Part shown: positions 1-10,200 of the stretch, one piece after another | How positions within the stretch are numbered: position 1 is the first letter of the stretch | How the letters are laid out: each line of letters opens with the position of its first letter | DNA from: Bacillus sp. EB106-08-02-XG196 | Lineage (GTDB): Bacteria > Bacillota > Bacilli > Bacillales > Cytobacillaceae | DNA: 64,000 nt | Direction: 5' to 3' | NCBI RefSeq assembly: GCF_013396335.1 | Contig: NZ_JABWSY010000015.1 | Span: 1-64,000 of the forward strand | The notes under the pieces: model-generated | The model's input: the letters and a program-made list of their open reading frames with translations, nothing else | What the model was told of the DNA's origin: nothing | Database searches by the model: none | Position numbers and translations under genes: made by a program

Positions 1-332
1 ATACGTGGACATTATACTCGTCTACATCCGGACAGGCAATACCGTCAACTATCGGTAATTTATGGTTGGCAAAAACAGAATAGGACTATCTTCTTGTTAT
101 ATCATTCAACAATATACAATAATAGACAAATTACTTGGTAATAATACATCTTGATACTGAATGTATAAGAATGCATAAAAGGACAGCTAAATTACCAGCT
201 GCCCTTTTGACCTAAATATTTGGTAAGAGAAAAGAGTGCCTTGTAGCTTTCACAGGTCTCATTACTACCAATCTATTTGATCCGTGTTTTTACATTCTGA
301 AATAAAGAACTAGAGTACCGTACCACTCAAAA
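1..332. other. Left edge, no supported gene
   Basis: Frame +1 is open from the window edge to a TAA at 139-141 (46 codons), followed 36 bases later by a hairpin. It could be the 3' end of a plus-strand gene, but I recognise nothing in the peptide and the other frames are equally inconclusive. The rest, up to the membrane protein gene, shows no coding signal. Confidence 0.3.
177..208. terminator. Intrinsic hairpin
   Basis: The arms are 177-188 (AAAAGGACAGCT) and 197-208 (AGCTGCCCTTTT), with one mismatch and an 8-base loop. The plus-strand side ends in TTTT and the minus-strand side in TTTTAT, so it could end a gene entering from the left edge, the minus-strand gene at 333-1091, or both. Confidence 0.6.
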
Positions 333-1091
333 CTAACTATCTGAGCGAAACACTTTATGATTTTCCTTCCAGATTAAACAAACTAAATAGATAACTAAAC
401 TGAGAAAAATTAGAATAAATGCAACAAAATTATTAACAAACTGATAAAAAGAGAATGTAATGAAAGTAACCAATATACTTAATATTGAAATCACGTTAAG
501 ATGTGATATTTTCATATTCAGCCCATAAAGATTCGGATGAACATTTAAGAACCTTTTAGTAATTTTTTCTCTTTTTAAGGATTCCAGTTCATAATACATG
601 TAAACTTCCTCTACTGATGTACTATCTTCTAGAGCAGTTAAGAGTACATAATTATTATCAGTAACCCTCATAATTTCCCACTTTTCGTTTTCAAGCGTGA
701 CATAAAACGTTTTCTTAATAGCAAATTTTCCAACTAAATATTTTATCAATACATATATAACTATTAAAATGATGAATAAAATAAATACAATATACACAAG
801 TAAACCTACAATAGATAATAGAAATGACTTTTTATTTATTAAGAGGTCATTTGAAAATAAAAGAATGTTCGGAAATAGAAAGTATACGGTAAATCCAATG
901 CCAAAAATGAATGACATCCCAAATAGATTACTAATATCAATTAAAAGTGTTTTACTTTTCGCTAGTAGCTTTTTTTCAACTAAAGTAACGTCCATACTGT
1001 CTATTGTGAATTTTGCAACTAGAATAACTAAAATGACATAAATACCCCAACTATGATTTTTTAAAATCTCAATAAACAATTCAATATTCAT
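333..1091 (-). CDS. Multi-pass membrane protein of unknown function (252 aa)
   Basis: I do not recognise the family. Hydrophobic segments lie near residues 12-28, 50-75, 85-120 (two closely spaced) and, after a soluble loop of about 80 residues, 195-245 (two more). The topology is thus about three or four N-terminal helices, a charged cytosolic-looking middle and a C-terminal hairpin. The start is supported by AAGGTG eight bases upstream of the ATG. It is the last gene of the island and is separated from the DUF262 gene by a terminator, so it is probably transcribed on its own. Small membrane proteins at the edge of defence islands can be effectors, but nothing in the sequence shows that here. 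Confidence 0.7.
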   Translation of the reverse strand: MNIELFIEILKNHSWGIYVILVILVAKFTIDSMDVTLVEKKLLAKSKTLLIDISNLFGMSFIFGIGFTVYFLFPNILLFSNDLLINKKSFLLSIVGLLVYIVFILFIILIVIYVLIKYLVGKFAIKKTFYVTLENEKWEIMRVTDNNYVLLTALEDSTSVEEVYMYYELESLKREKITKRFLNVHPNLYGLNMKISHLNVISILSILVTFITFSFYQFVNNFVAFILIFLSLVIYLVCLIWKENHKVFRSDS

Positions 1092-1135
1092 AATGTAAAC
1101 ACCTTATACTATTTATTTTATGTCAAAAGAAATTA

Positions 1136-1160
1136 GCGAATAGTCTCTGAAACTATTCGC
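1136..1160 (-). terminator. Terminator of the DUF262 gene
   Basis: Perfect 9-base arms (GCGAATAGT / ACTATTCGC) with a 7-base loop lie 13 bases after the DUF262 stop codon. Read on the minus strand they are followed by a T-rich stretch. Confidence 0.75.
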
Positions 1161-1172
1161 ACAAATAAAAAT

Positions 1173-3185
1173 TTAGCAATTAATCTCTTTTAATGTTTTT
1201 CCATTAGGTAATTTCCATGAAGTTAGTCCATTTGAACTTCTACCAAGAACAATAGATGAAGCAGTTGAAGCGCTAGTAAATTCATAATCCTCTGTCAGAA
1301 CAAGATAGTTTCCATGCATAACCAATATTTTCTGATTTAAAAGCTTACTTCTTAATTCTGTATAACCCACGCTGAAAGAATTTGAAACCTCTGTTGAACA
1401 TTTAGCTCCTTTCATTACCATGAAACCATTCTCTATTGGCTGTCCAGAAGCAAAAACCCCTTTTAATGTTTCAATATAAAAGTGCTGTTCAACACTTTCT
1501 TCAATTGTTTTTTTATTCAGATTCCATGTCTTCATTAATAAATCAATTAATTGTTTTTGTCTTCTTTCTACTACCTTAGGAGTCCATTCATTCATTTGGA
1601 CTACTTGAGAAGTTAATGCAAATGAAGTGACACCACCGGATGATTGAAAATAAGATATCTTTTTCTTTTCAAAATCGTAATTTCTAGCCTGAGAATTTTT
1701 TGACCTTGTTAGCAAGACTAGGTTTCCAAGCTTATGAACATACTCTTCTGGTTTATCAAAGGACATTAACCAGTTACTACCCTCTTTTGGGGTTTGTGGC
1801 AATACATGCTCCACTGTAATAACAGCGTGATTATAAAATGGTTGTCCGTCAGTTAATAGTGAATCCAAACGCAATAATATGTACCTTTTTGCCGTATCCT
1901 TTAAATTAATATAGACATCACCATTTAATAGATCTAATACTTCTTTTCGGTCGTCTGGTGAAATTTCTAAAGTTGACATCTCTGAAAAAACGTCTACATC
2001 ACGATCCATTTCTTTTAAAATCGATGCATATTTTGACATTCTCCAATTGTAATTTCTTCGCAGAATCATACTTGTTGCAGCAAAGGCCTCCAGGCGGCCA
2101 AGGAATTCCTCAATATTTTCAACCTTATGACGATGGTACCACATAGCTATTGGCACCCAGTCTACATTGTCAATTCGATTCATTAAGCTTAATAACTTTA
2201 ACACTTTTGGATTGTTATGGTAATGAGTTTGGTAGTCAACAATATTTAAATAAATTTCACTATATGGAATCAAATAATCATCAATGAAATTTTTTCCGTT
2301 AATTTTCGAAAAAATTTCATCATATTCATCCTTTAAGTTTGCACCACCTTTACGCATTTGGATAATCATTCGAATATGTTCAAAAAGTTTATTAAAACGA
2401 TCACGCCCTAGGGCGACTTCTACCTCTTCCCATTTCATGGAATAATCATCTTGTTTTCCTTCAGGTAAATCACCAATTGCACGGGCTTTAATGATGTCAC
2501 TAGACATTAAATCCAATCCACGATCATTTAACACTGTAAATATACGGAATGCAGAGTCAAAATTTGGTGTTGAAACAACTACAATATAGCATAGTCCAGC
2601 TATAACACCAGGCAGAGTCTTAACTATTGATGGATCCAAGTTGTTAAATCTATCGATAAAATACATAACATTATCTCGTATACATTTTTGACTGTCAGTT
2701 TTTGTTCCAGTATCTTCTCTAAGTTTTGTTGTACCTCCGTCTTCTTGAATAAAATTCTGAAAAAATGGCTGATCTCTTTTTCTAAGTTCTATCCTAAATT
2801 GATCCTTTGTTTGTAACAAACGGTTACCTTCTTGAGCGATCATTATTTTTATATTTTTAGCATATTCCTCACCTAAATAATCACGCAAAACTGATAATAA
2901 AATAGTTAAAGTTGTTAATCTTTGTTGTCCATCTAGAACTTCAGAGTTATTTCTTTCTTTTTTAACTAATACAATACTACCTAGGAAATACGGTTCTTCT
3001 ACCCTTGAAATTGTATCTTCGGTAATTGCGTGGTGTTCTATAAAGTCAAGTAGGTCATCTAATAAATCACCAGCCTCGTCAGTCGTCCATGAATATGGCC
3101 GTTGAACTGTAGGAATAGTAAATAAAAAATCATCAGAGAAAACTTTGTAGAGCGGCATTTCTTCCGCATTAAGTGTCTTATTCAT
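1173..3185 (-). CDS. DUF262 and DUF1524 domain protein, GmrSD-type restriction enzyme
   Basis: This is a single-chain relative of GmrS/GmrD, the nucleotide-dependent enzymes that cleave modified phage DNA. DUF262 spans roughly residues 1-230: it starts with the 'PTVQRPYSW' strand and carries the nucleotide-binding motif DGQQRLTT near residue 85. The DUF1524 HNH-like nuclease lies near residues 440-540, with 'VEHVLPQ' (the His of the ββα-Me fold) and 'KLGNLVLL'. A C-terminal domain of about 100 residues could recognise the target. The upstream ATG at 3194 sits directly against AAAGGA, whereas the ATG at 3185 has that site 8 bases away, so I start at 3185 (670 aa). It is monocistronic. The substrate cannot be read from the sequence; modified cytosines are the known GmrSD target. 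Confidence 0.88.
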   Translation of the reverse strand: MNKTLNAEEMPLYKVFSDDFLFTIPTVQRPYSWTTDEAGDLLDDLLDFIEHHAITEDTISRVEEPYFLGSIVLVKKERNNSEVLDGQQRLTTLTILLSVLRDYLGEEYAKNIKIMIAQEGNRLLQTKDQFRIELRKRDQPFFQNFIQEDGGTTKLREDTGTKTDSQKCIRDNVMYFIDRFNNLDPSIVKTLPGVIAGLCYIVVVSTPNFDSAFRIFTVLNDRGLDLMSSDIIKARAIGDLPEGKQDDYSMKWEEVEVALGRDRFNKLFEHIRMIIQMRKGGANLKDEYDEIFSKINGKNFIDDYLIPYSEIYLNIVDYQTHYHNNPKVLKLLSLMNRIDNVDWVPIAMWYHRHKVENIEEFLGRLEAFAATSMILRRNYNWRMSKYASILKEMDRDVDVFSEMSTLEISPDDRKEVLDLLNGDVYINLKDTAKRYILLRLDSLLTDGQPFYNHAVITVEHVLPQTPKEGSNWLMSFDKPEEYVHKLGNLVLLTRSKNSQARNYDFEKKKISYFQSSGGVTSFALTSQVVQMNEWTPKVVERRQKQLIDLLMKTWNLNKKTIEESVEQHFYIETLKGVFASGQPIENGFMVMKGAKCSTEVSNSFSVGYTELRSKLLNQKILVMHGNYLVLTEDYEFTSASTASSIVLGRSSNGLTSWKLPNGKTLKEINC

Positions 3186-3372
3186 GCCAGTCATCCTTTT
3201 TTAAATTCTTTTACTAAATTATACCATGTTATCTTTTGTCAAACACTTTTTGATTTTCAGTTTACCACGAGGATAAAAAGCAAATAGCTTATTAACATCT
3301 CTAGTGATTGTTTTTCTCAATAAAAAAGGGCTACTTAGAATAAGCTGCCCATTGTATGATTCATCTATTGTA

Positions 3373-5802
3373 TTAATGATTTCCTGATGCTCTAGCCTTC
3401 CGTTCAAAGTGTACATGAAGTCTGTATTCACATATTTCTCTTGTCCATTGGAATAAAGTTGCTTCATGTTCTTTGTTTACATCAAGATTTACTTGAAATT
3501 CTCCATTTTCAAAGGAAGTTAATCCTTTTGAGCTGCCACTCCATTTTGTCATTGGCATCGTAGCTATTAGTTTACTGACACCGTTTTCATCATAATTCCA
3601 TAATTTTTTTGCACTTTTATCGGAAAAATCAATTCTTTTTCGATGTTCTTTTTCCATTAGATAATGATGAAAGAACGGTGCTGTTTCTCTTGATGAAATG
3701 GGACCATACCACTTTGACTTACCACGTTCAAGCATAGAGAGTAAAACGACCATCTTATAACTTTTTGTCATACTTGTCTTTTCAACTTCTACAAACCAAT
3801 TTTCATAACGGTCAAATAGTTCAATCTCGTATACAAGTAATTCTTCAGCCCATTTAAGGAAACCTACATAGGAATTAAATTCTTGTTTATAATGTTTAGA
3901 CTCTGACGCACCCTTTAAATGTAATTCTAGATAAGTAGGTCTTCTTCCCAGTTCCCTTTTTAAATCCACGTAGTCATTGAATAACTTTTCTCTTCTAGGT
4001 TGTCTCTTTCTGATCATTTCTTTAAGAAGGTCTATAACATTTACATCTAAATCAATCTCATAAAAACTAGGTAATGTTGGTTGAATGTTTCTAGCTTTAC
4101 CTTCACTCGTTTGTGTATCAAATAAGCTTAATTTTATATCAGCATTGCGGTAGTTTCCAATTAAGTCTATGATGACGCACTTTTCCTTATTTGAATGCAG
4201 TCGAAGTCCACGGCCAACTTGTTGAGTAAAAACGGTCAATGATTCCGTCGGTCTGACAAATAAAAGCGTGTCTACGGCTGGAATATCGACGCCTTCATTG
4301 AAAAGGTCAACCGTGAAAATAATATCCAATTCACCTTTTGCCAGCTGCGAAATGGCCAGATTTCTACTGATTCCAGTCTGTTGAGAATGGAGACTAACCG
4401 TATGATAGCCATGTTTATTAAAATAGTTTGATAAATAGTCAGCTTGTTTAATGGACGAACAAAATCCCAGTGTTCTGTTCTGCTTTTTATCTTCCCACGC
4501 TTTTAGTATCTCTTGGGCTAGGTCTTCTCTTAATTGAACTTGCAGTAATTCCTCTTCTGCATACCGATTTCCCAGCCACGTTATTTGACTATAGTCTGTG
4601 TCATCATAGACCCCGTAATAGGTAAAGGGTGCTAACCAATGCCGGTTAATCGCTTCCAAGAAATCTAATCTGAATGCAACGTTTCCATCACAAAGCGCAT
4701 ATACATCCTTATTGTCATTGCGATCAGGTGTCGCTGTTATCCCTAGTAAAAATTTAGGTTGAAAATAATCTAAGGCACGTTTATATGAATCCGCTGCAGC
4801 ATGATGGAATTCATCCACAATAATTAAATCAAATTCATCCGCTCTAAACCGCTCAAGATGCTTCTTAATACTCAATGTATAGATTGAAGCAAATATCGCA
4901 TCTGCTCCACCTTCTTTTATCTTGCCATTGTATATGCCATATTGCTTTTCAGGCATAATTCTTTTAAAAGAATCTCTTGCTTGATTGAGAATCTCCTCAC
5001 GATGAGCAATAGAAAGAATCTTTTTAAAGTTTTGTGCAAAAAATCCAGCCAAATAGGTTTTTCCCAGTCCAGTAGCCATCACAACAAGAGCTTTATTGTA
5101 TTCTTCTTCTAATGTTTTATTTAACTCTTCAAGTGCCTCAATTTGCGCAAATCGAGGCAGTATCTCTCCATAAGTAGCCGTAGGTTCTAATACGACTTCA
5201 GGCTTTTCAGGACTATTCTTTTTTGCAGGAAGCATTAATTCTTGTTCCTCAAGTTCCGTCCATTTTCGAACTAGATTTGGATGTTTAAGATGATACTTAT
5301 CATAATTAGTTCGGTACTCCTCAAGGGTTTCTTTATTTAAAGGGACGGTTTGATCCGAGTAGAAAATATCAAGAAATTCCTTTAGCGCTTCATCGAAAAC
5401 TTCTTTTTCATTACTCACAGAAATATTCCATTCGATGCCTTGATTCAAAGCAGAACTTGAAAGATTGGAAGAACCGATAAAAAGAACATCATGTTCATTC
5501 GATTGAAAAAGATATGCTTTTGGATGAAATGAAACACCATTACTTTTCCATAGTCGTATGCTGCTACGTTCATCAAGTGAAAGCAGTTCTTCAAGAGCCT
5601 CTGGTTGAGTAATGTACAAATAATCACCTGTACAAACCTTAATATCCGCACCATTTTGTACAGCTTTCTTCAAGGCCTCTTTAATAAATTTGACTCCAGA
5701 TTTCATGACAAATGAGGACAAAATACAGACTGTATCCGCCCCTTTTATTTTGTCATTTAAATGTGATCCAAGGTCTCTTGTAATCAGCTGTACCTTACTC
5801 AT
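3373..5802 (-). CDS. PLD-nuclease / SF2 helicase fusion
   Basis: An N-terminal phospholipase-D-type nuclease domain (HPKAYLF near residue 90 with a following GSSN, the HxK...N signature) is fused to a superfamily 2 helicase. The helicase shows Walker A 'ATGLGKT' (about 240), DEFHH (about 330), 'GITATPDR' (about 355) and motif VI 'QQVGRGLR' (about 523). The C-terminal 250 residues resemble those of other long PLD helicases and end in a plausible 'EYRLHVHFERK' helix, so the protein looks complete (809 aa). ATG 5802 is preferred over the in-frame TTG at 5814 because GAGG precedes it. The start overlaps the end of the MazG-like gene by 8 bases, so the two are translationally coupled. The likely role is DNA cleavage or remodelling in defence or repair. 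Confidence 0.85.
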   Translation of the reverse strand: MSKVQLITRDLGSHLNDKIKGADTVCILSSFVMKSGVKFIKEALKKAVQNGADIKVCTGDYLYITQPEALEELLSLDERSSIRLWKSNGVSFHPKAYLFQSNEHDVLFIGSSNLSSSALNQGIEWNISVSNEKEVFDEALKEFLDIFYSDQTVPLNKETLEEYRTNYDKYHLKHPNLVRKWTELEEQELMLPAKKNSPEKPEVVLEPTATYGEILPRFAQIEALEELNKTLEEEYNKALVVMATGLGKTYLAGFFAQNFKKILSIAHREEILNQARDSFKRIMPEKQYGIYNGKIKEGGADAIFASIYTLSIKKHLERFRADEFDLIIVDEFHHAAADSYKRALDYFQPKFLLGITATPDRNDNKDVYALCDGNVAFRLDFLEAINRHWLAPFTYYGVYDDTDYSQITWLGNRYAEEELLQVQLREDLAQEILKAWEDKKQNRTLGFCSSIKQADYLSNYFNKHGYHTVSLHSQQTGISRNLAISQLAKGELDIIFTVDLFNEGVDIPAVDTLLFVRPTESLTVFTQQVGRGLRLHSNKEKCVIIDLIGNYRNADIKLSLFDTQTSEGKARNIQPTLPSFYEIDLDVNVIDLLKEMIRKRQPRREKLFNDYVDLKRELGRRPTYLELHLKGASESKHYKQEFNSYVGFLKWAEELLVYEIELFDRYENWFVEVEKTSMTKSYKMVVLLSMLERGKSKWYGPISSRETAPFFHHYLMEKEHRKRIDFSDKSAKKLWNYDENGVSKLIATMPMTKWSGSSKGLTSFENGEFQVNLDVNKEHEATLFQWTREICEYRLHVHFERKARASGNH

Positions 5803-6121
5803 CCTCAACCTCAATTAAAAAGATTTTATCTTTAAATCCACCACGCTTCTCTGCCTTTTCCTGCCGAACCTGTTCCAGCTGTTCAATGTTCGTTCCATGA
5901 CATTTTGCAAGAGCATGGATAATTTCCAAAAGGTCGGCTAACTCTTCAACCGCATCCTTATCATTTTCTGAATGTATGTATTCATTAAGCTCCTCAAAGC
6001 ATTTTGTTTTTAATTCTTTTATGTATTCTTCATTCTCTAAAATTCTTGTAGTGAATTTTTTTTCTGTCTTTTCAATAATCTCAGGAATACGATCTCTTAC
6101 TAATTTGTTATAAATAGGCAT
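5795..6121 (-). CDS. MazG-like NTP pyrophosphohydrolase
   Basis: A 108-residue all-alpha NTP pyrophosphatase of the MazG / phosphoribosyl-ATP pyrophosphohydrolase-like group. The 'YNKLVRDRIPEII' N-terminus is typical of this Firmicute subgroup, and the acidic metal-binding pattern is visible as EELNE (about residue 44) and EELADLLE (about 60). GGAGG lies 8 bases upstream of the ATG. It is the first gene of a two-gene operon with the PLD helicase. The pairing suggests removal of aberrant or phage-derived nucleotides, or nucleotide signalling, in support of the helicase. That role is inference; the nucleotide specificity cannot be told from sequence. Confidence 0.85.
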   Translation of the reverse strand: MPIYNKLVRDRIPEIIEKTEKKFTTRILENEEYIKELKTKCFEELNEYIHSENDKDAVEELADLLEIIHALAKCHGTNIEQLEQVRQEKAEKRGGFKDKIFLIEVEDE

Positions 6122-6221
6122 TTAACGTTTCCTCCATTTTGCTTGTATATACCCTTATTATGACGAAACGGATAATTATTTACATTCTTGGAAATTGTTA
6201 TGTTTTATAATGTTGAAATAT

Positions 6222-6258
6222 AAACAGCAGAGTTCTTTTTTAAGATACTCTGCTGTTT
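6222..6258 (+). terminator. Hairpin upstream of the mazG-like gene
   Basis: Perfect 12-base arms (AAACAGCAGAGT / ACTCTGCTGTTT) with a 13-base loop end in TTTT on the plus strand. No plus-strand gene is seen to its left, so it may be a relic, or may insulate the MazG-like operon from the DptH-like operon upstream. Confidence 0.5.
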
Positions 6259-6695
6259 TCTAGAATACTGTTCGATCCCGGTGGTCGGGGTCGATATAGG
6301 ATAAAAGTTATTGAGTTTATAAGGTTTTGTAAGGGTGGTGTGTAAAATTTGTGTATAATGTTTTGGGTGTGTAAAAGTCTTAAAATGCTTTATGTTATCT
6401 TACATCAAGCCGCCCATAAATCCTATAAGATGTAACATCTTTTACATAATTAGATAAAGTAGCGTTATATAAGGATTTTCGGGAACTTTGAGAGTAACAT
6501 CTTTCATGACTATTTATGCCTTTTTTCGGGATTGCGTTACCCTTTTGAGACCCCCTTGGTCATCAATATTCATTACTAAAAAATATTTAAAACCACAAAT
6601 GCATTTATTAACTCGTACTGTTGCATTAATAACAATTAAATTCATTTCATTTATTTTTTAACTTTGTACTACTTAAATGGCTGTTCAATACAGCT

Positions 6696-6952
6696 TCAAC
6701 AATTCTTTTTAGTATAGGGATTATTGTTTTCCCATTCTTTTTTGTACCATTCTCTTTGCTCTTGTTTCGTCATTAAGGCAAATTTAGAGTAAATGAATAC
6801 AGTTGAATTACCATATTTGAATTCTTTCATTCTAAATATGATTAGATAAAACGGTTTATATCCATGAGAGGATAAACTAGTAAGTAATTTTAACAGCTTT
6901 AAATCTTGACTATTGCCATGGAATAGGAACAGCCTTTCCGTCTTTTTAAGCC
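6696..6952 (-). pseudogene. Small unrecognised ORF, probably a gene remnant
   Basis: The frame is open from a TAG at about 6951 to the stop at 6696. Its only ATG (6828-6830) gives 44 residues, starting 'MKEFKYGNSTVFIYSKF' and ending in a Lys/Trp/Glu-rich helix. Codons upstream of that ATG read as protein-like sequence ('LFLFHGNSQDLKLLK'), and the ATG has no ribosome binding site, so a longer protein has probably lost its 5' part. I do not recognise it. It sits in a 1.1 kb gene-poor gap (6122-7261), otherwise without coding signal, between the DptH-like and MazG-like genes. Confidence 0.35.
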
Positions 6953-7039
6953 ACTAATGACAAAGAGAGAGCCACTTTATTGTCGCCTTCTCCCTCCCTA
7001 ACTTCAAGAGAATCTCCACTTTCTTGTGAAATCTGTAAA

Positions 7040-7071
7040 GGGTAATTATGCAAAGCTTAGCATAATTACCC
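7040..7071 (-). terminator. Hairpin downstream of the DptH-like operon
   Basis: Perfect 12-base arms (GGGTAATTATGC / GCATAATTACCC) with an 8-base loop, about 190 bases after the DptH-like stop codon. The U-tract is weak (TTTACAG on the minus strand), so it may be a terminator, an RNA 3'-end stabiliser or a repeat remnant. Confidence 0.45.
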
Positions 7072-7261
7072 TTGTTAGGTTCTCCAAGAACATGGTAGCT
7101 CTTCTTAATGATAGGGGATAGGGACAACGGCAGCACATTGGTATTACGTTTCGCAATTAACCGAAGCTGAGAATAGCATGATCAAGATAGGTCATTTCAA
7201 AATTATTATTCAACTAGAAAATTTCTATATTTAACTTGCCCGAATTCTTGACATAAGACCA

Positions 7262-10200
7262 CTATTCTTCATTTGTCCCTCTAGTAGCCTGAATTGTTTC
7301 TCCACCATGTTTCGTTACTCTTGGCCTAGTAGAAATTTTAAGTGGTCTAGTTGTTATACTTTTTTCAGTTGCTCTGGTCGCCCACAAAAATCCTTCACCA
7401 GGAGTTAAAGCACTCATATCAGCAGGCTTAAGGTTTGATAGTTGTGTAATCGACTTTTGAACATGCTTTAACCATTGAGGACTGTTAAACTTATGTAGCA
7501 ACACAATAGAGCTTAACTCAATAATTTCGTTTGGTAAACTTGGAGGATCCTGACTAGCAATCATTATGCTTACTCCTTTATGTCTCATCTCTCGAATTGC
7601 TGTTACAATGTTTCCTGTTAGGTCTTTATTGTCCATGTACTTGTGCGCTTCATCAAATACAATGAACTTGTTAAAATGAGTTCCATTTACTCTTTTAACA
7701 GCCGAAAAGATATTTAGCATAATAACAAATAAACCTAGAGCTTCATCCTTTACTATGAACTCATCTCTTAAATCAACAACAATTAGTCGTCCAGGCTTGA
7801 GACAATCTCTAAGCATAAAACTATCATCAATATACTCTCTTGCAAAACTTAGTTTTTGGCGTGATAAAGCTTTCTGAGAATTAGTTAATAGCTCAGATGC
7901 CTCCACACTTTCAGCTATTCCATCAATAGTAATATTTTTTCTATGCTCCTTCATTATAGCCTTTAATTGCTTTATATAAGCTGAATCATTGCCTACAGCC
8001 CCAAGAATGAACAGCCAATCCTGAACATTTAGTTCTTTGGAATTAAAAGCTATGGGTAATACTTCTATCGAAGGATACTCTGCTTTTCGTTCAGCAACTT
8101 TATCCTGCGGAGTAAGGATAATTATATCTTCTATGTTATTCGGGTCTGCTCCATATCTCTCCTTTAGTTTTCTTAGTTCAGCATTTTTATTGTTTGGATA
8201 AATCATGGAAGTGAACTCTGGAGCATAGTCCATACTTTCACTGTAATGAAAAATAACACCAGAAAGTGGAGCCGGTAATTCATTAACATTGCTAAACTGT
8301 TTTAAAACCATCTCTGAAATAGTACCAATAGTATAACTTTTGCCATAACCTTGCACCCCAAATAAGCTTATTGTATTCGTTTCACTTAAGTCAATTGCAA
8401 TTTTATTACCGCGAAGACTTTCTCCTAATATTCCGTACTGTTCACTAGGAGTGCTTTTGCCAATCAAAGTGTCATAAGAAGGAGTCGTGTGTGAAACACC
8501 AGGAAGCTCTTCACCTTCTGATCTTTCATAAATTATTGGAGTTTCTTCCTTTTTCTTAACATATGCCTCAGAATTAGTATTTGTTTTACTACCAACCTCC
8601 TCGGAACTTGAAACTTTGTCATTCTCCGATTTAGGGTCTTCTTTATCCTCAGTAGCTACTGATACTTTAGTTATAATCTTCTGTGTAAAAGAATCTAAGG
8701 ATGAGTTCTTGCCAACAGCAGAACTAAGGTCTGCATCAAATTCATTATCCATCAACCTTCTCGTGTTCAAGTCCGAATCTGGGTCCAGTATTTCTTCGAT
8801 TAGCTTGCCTCCAATAGTAAAAAAGGTCAAATCAGGATCTACCTCTTCTTTGTGGTGCTTTCGTTTTGCAGCAAAGTTGTATATTAAACCAAGTTGCTTA
8901 AATTTAAGTTTAAATCCTTCATCCAAATGCTGTAAGAAATCTATATAGCTTTCGTAAGCATTTTCATTTAAATATTCATACCTATAAGCTCTTTGAATAT
9001 AAAAACTCAAAAGAGATTTAAGCTCTTTATTCTTAATTTCCCTGTCCAGTCTGTCAGCTGAAAGATGATAGTCGGAATCAAAGTGCACTCTTAACGCTTC
9101 GATTGTATTTTCAATCTGGTCACGCATTTTAATCTTCAAATCTTCACTTTCAGTTTCACCAAGAGATTTTCTGCATTTAACTTCAATAACAGTAATGGTA
9201 ATCTCTTTTTTACCTGGGTTAATTGAAACCAATAGATTGTCTGCTCTACTTTTGCTTTGACTTGGTAAGCTTTCAAAAAGGTTTTGATGCAAATCTATAG
9301 GTATTAAGAAAGCTTCTTCTAATAAGCGTTTCTTTTGCAATACGCGTTTCGTAAAAGCAGAACCAATTACTTCAAAAGCTTTATTCTTAGATGAGTTTAA
9401 TTGAAGAACAAGCGAGCTACTTACAGCCCTTAAATCTTCAAGTAAAATTTTAATTTTCTTTACATCTTGTGAATTGTGTATGTCTAGATTAAACTCCTCA
9501 AAATGAGGACCAAGCAACCCTAAAATTTCTGATGTAGGTCTTGTTGTCAGATAAGATGATATTCCTAAAAGTTCTTCTCCTGGTACATAGTCTAGCAAAA
9601 ATGGAATTCTACCATTCTTTGATGGCTGATCAAATATTTGTGGCCCTAAATATTTATCAAATGTTATTACCCAATCTGAATAATCATGTAAATGTGTAAG
9701 TAATACCTTATCGCTATCACTAAGTCTTATTTGAACTGATGGTATGGATTCCGTATTTTTTGCTGCTAAAGCACCTGCAATGAAGGATTGGATATTATCA
9801 AAAAGTGCTATACCAAGTTTACCTGAGCCTGAGTATCCAATTGGCAATTCATTACCACAAATAAACCTGTTCCATTTAACCTCATTTCCTTTTTCATACA
9901 TAGTAATGGTTGATTCAGTAATCAGACCATTTAAATAAAAATTCCGTTCGTTTTTATATGGTTTCACTAGTTCAATGGTTATAGGAAATGGACTAACCAA
10001 GAAACTTAAATGTGCCGTAAACTTAGAAGGCCATCTCATGTAATCTGAAATATTGTTAATTGAGAATCGTAGTTTTGGAAACAGCCTGTTTTGCGATGGC
10101 TGAGAAAAAACTTCCGCCTTCTCTGATACGTTGAATTCAGGATTAAGTAAGTTATGCAATGCCTCACCATGCTCTATAATTCTGTCATCGCCCTTAAAAA

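Noticed and set aside
3219-3467. 82-codon open frame overlapping the end of the PLD-helicase gene
   Set aside because: The helicase frame itself reads on naturally to its own stop, and this frame has no ribosome binding site or recognisable content; it is a shadow, not a frameshifted C-terminus.
6264-6300. GTTCGATCCC sequence resembling the T-arm of a tRNA and a possible attachment site
   Set aside because: The five-base T-stem does not pair, and no acceptor stem or anticodon arm can be folded around it; only a short imperfect GC-rich hairpin remains.
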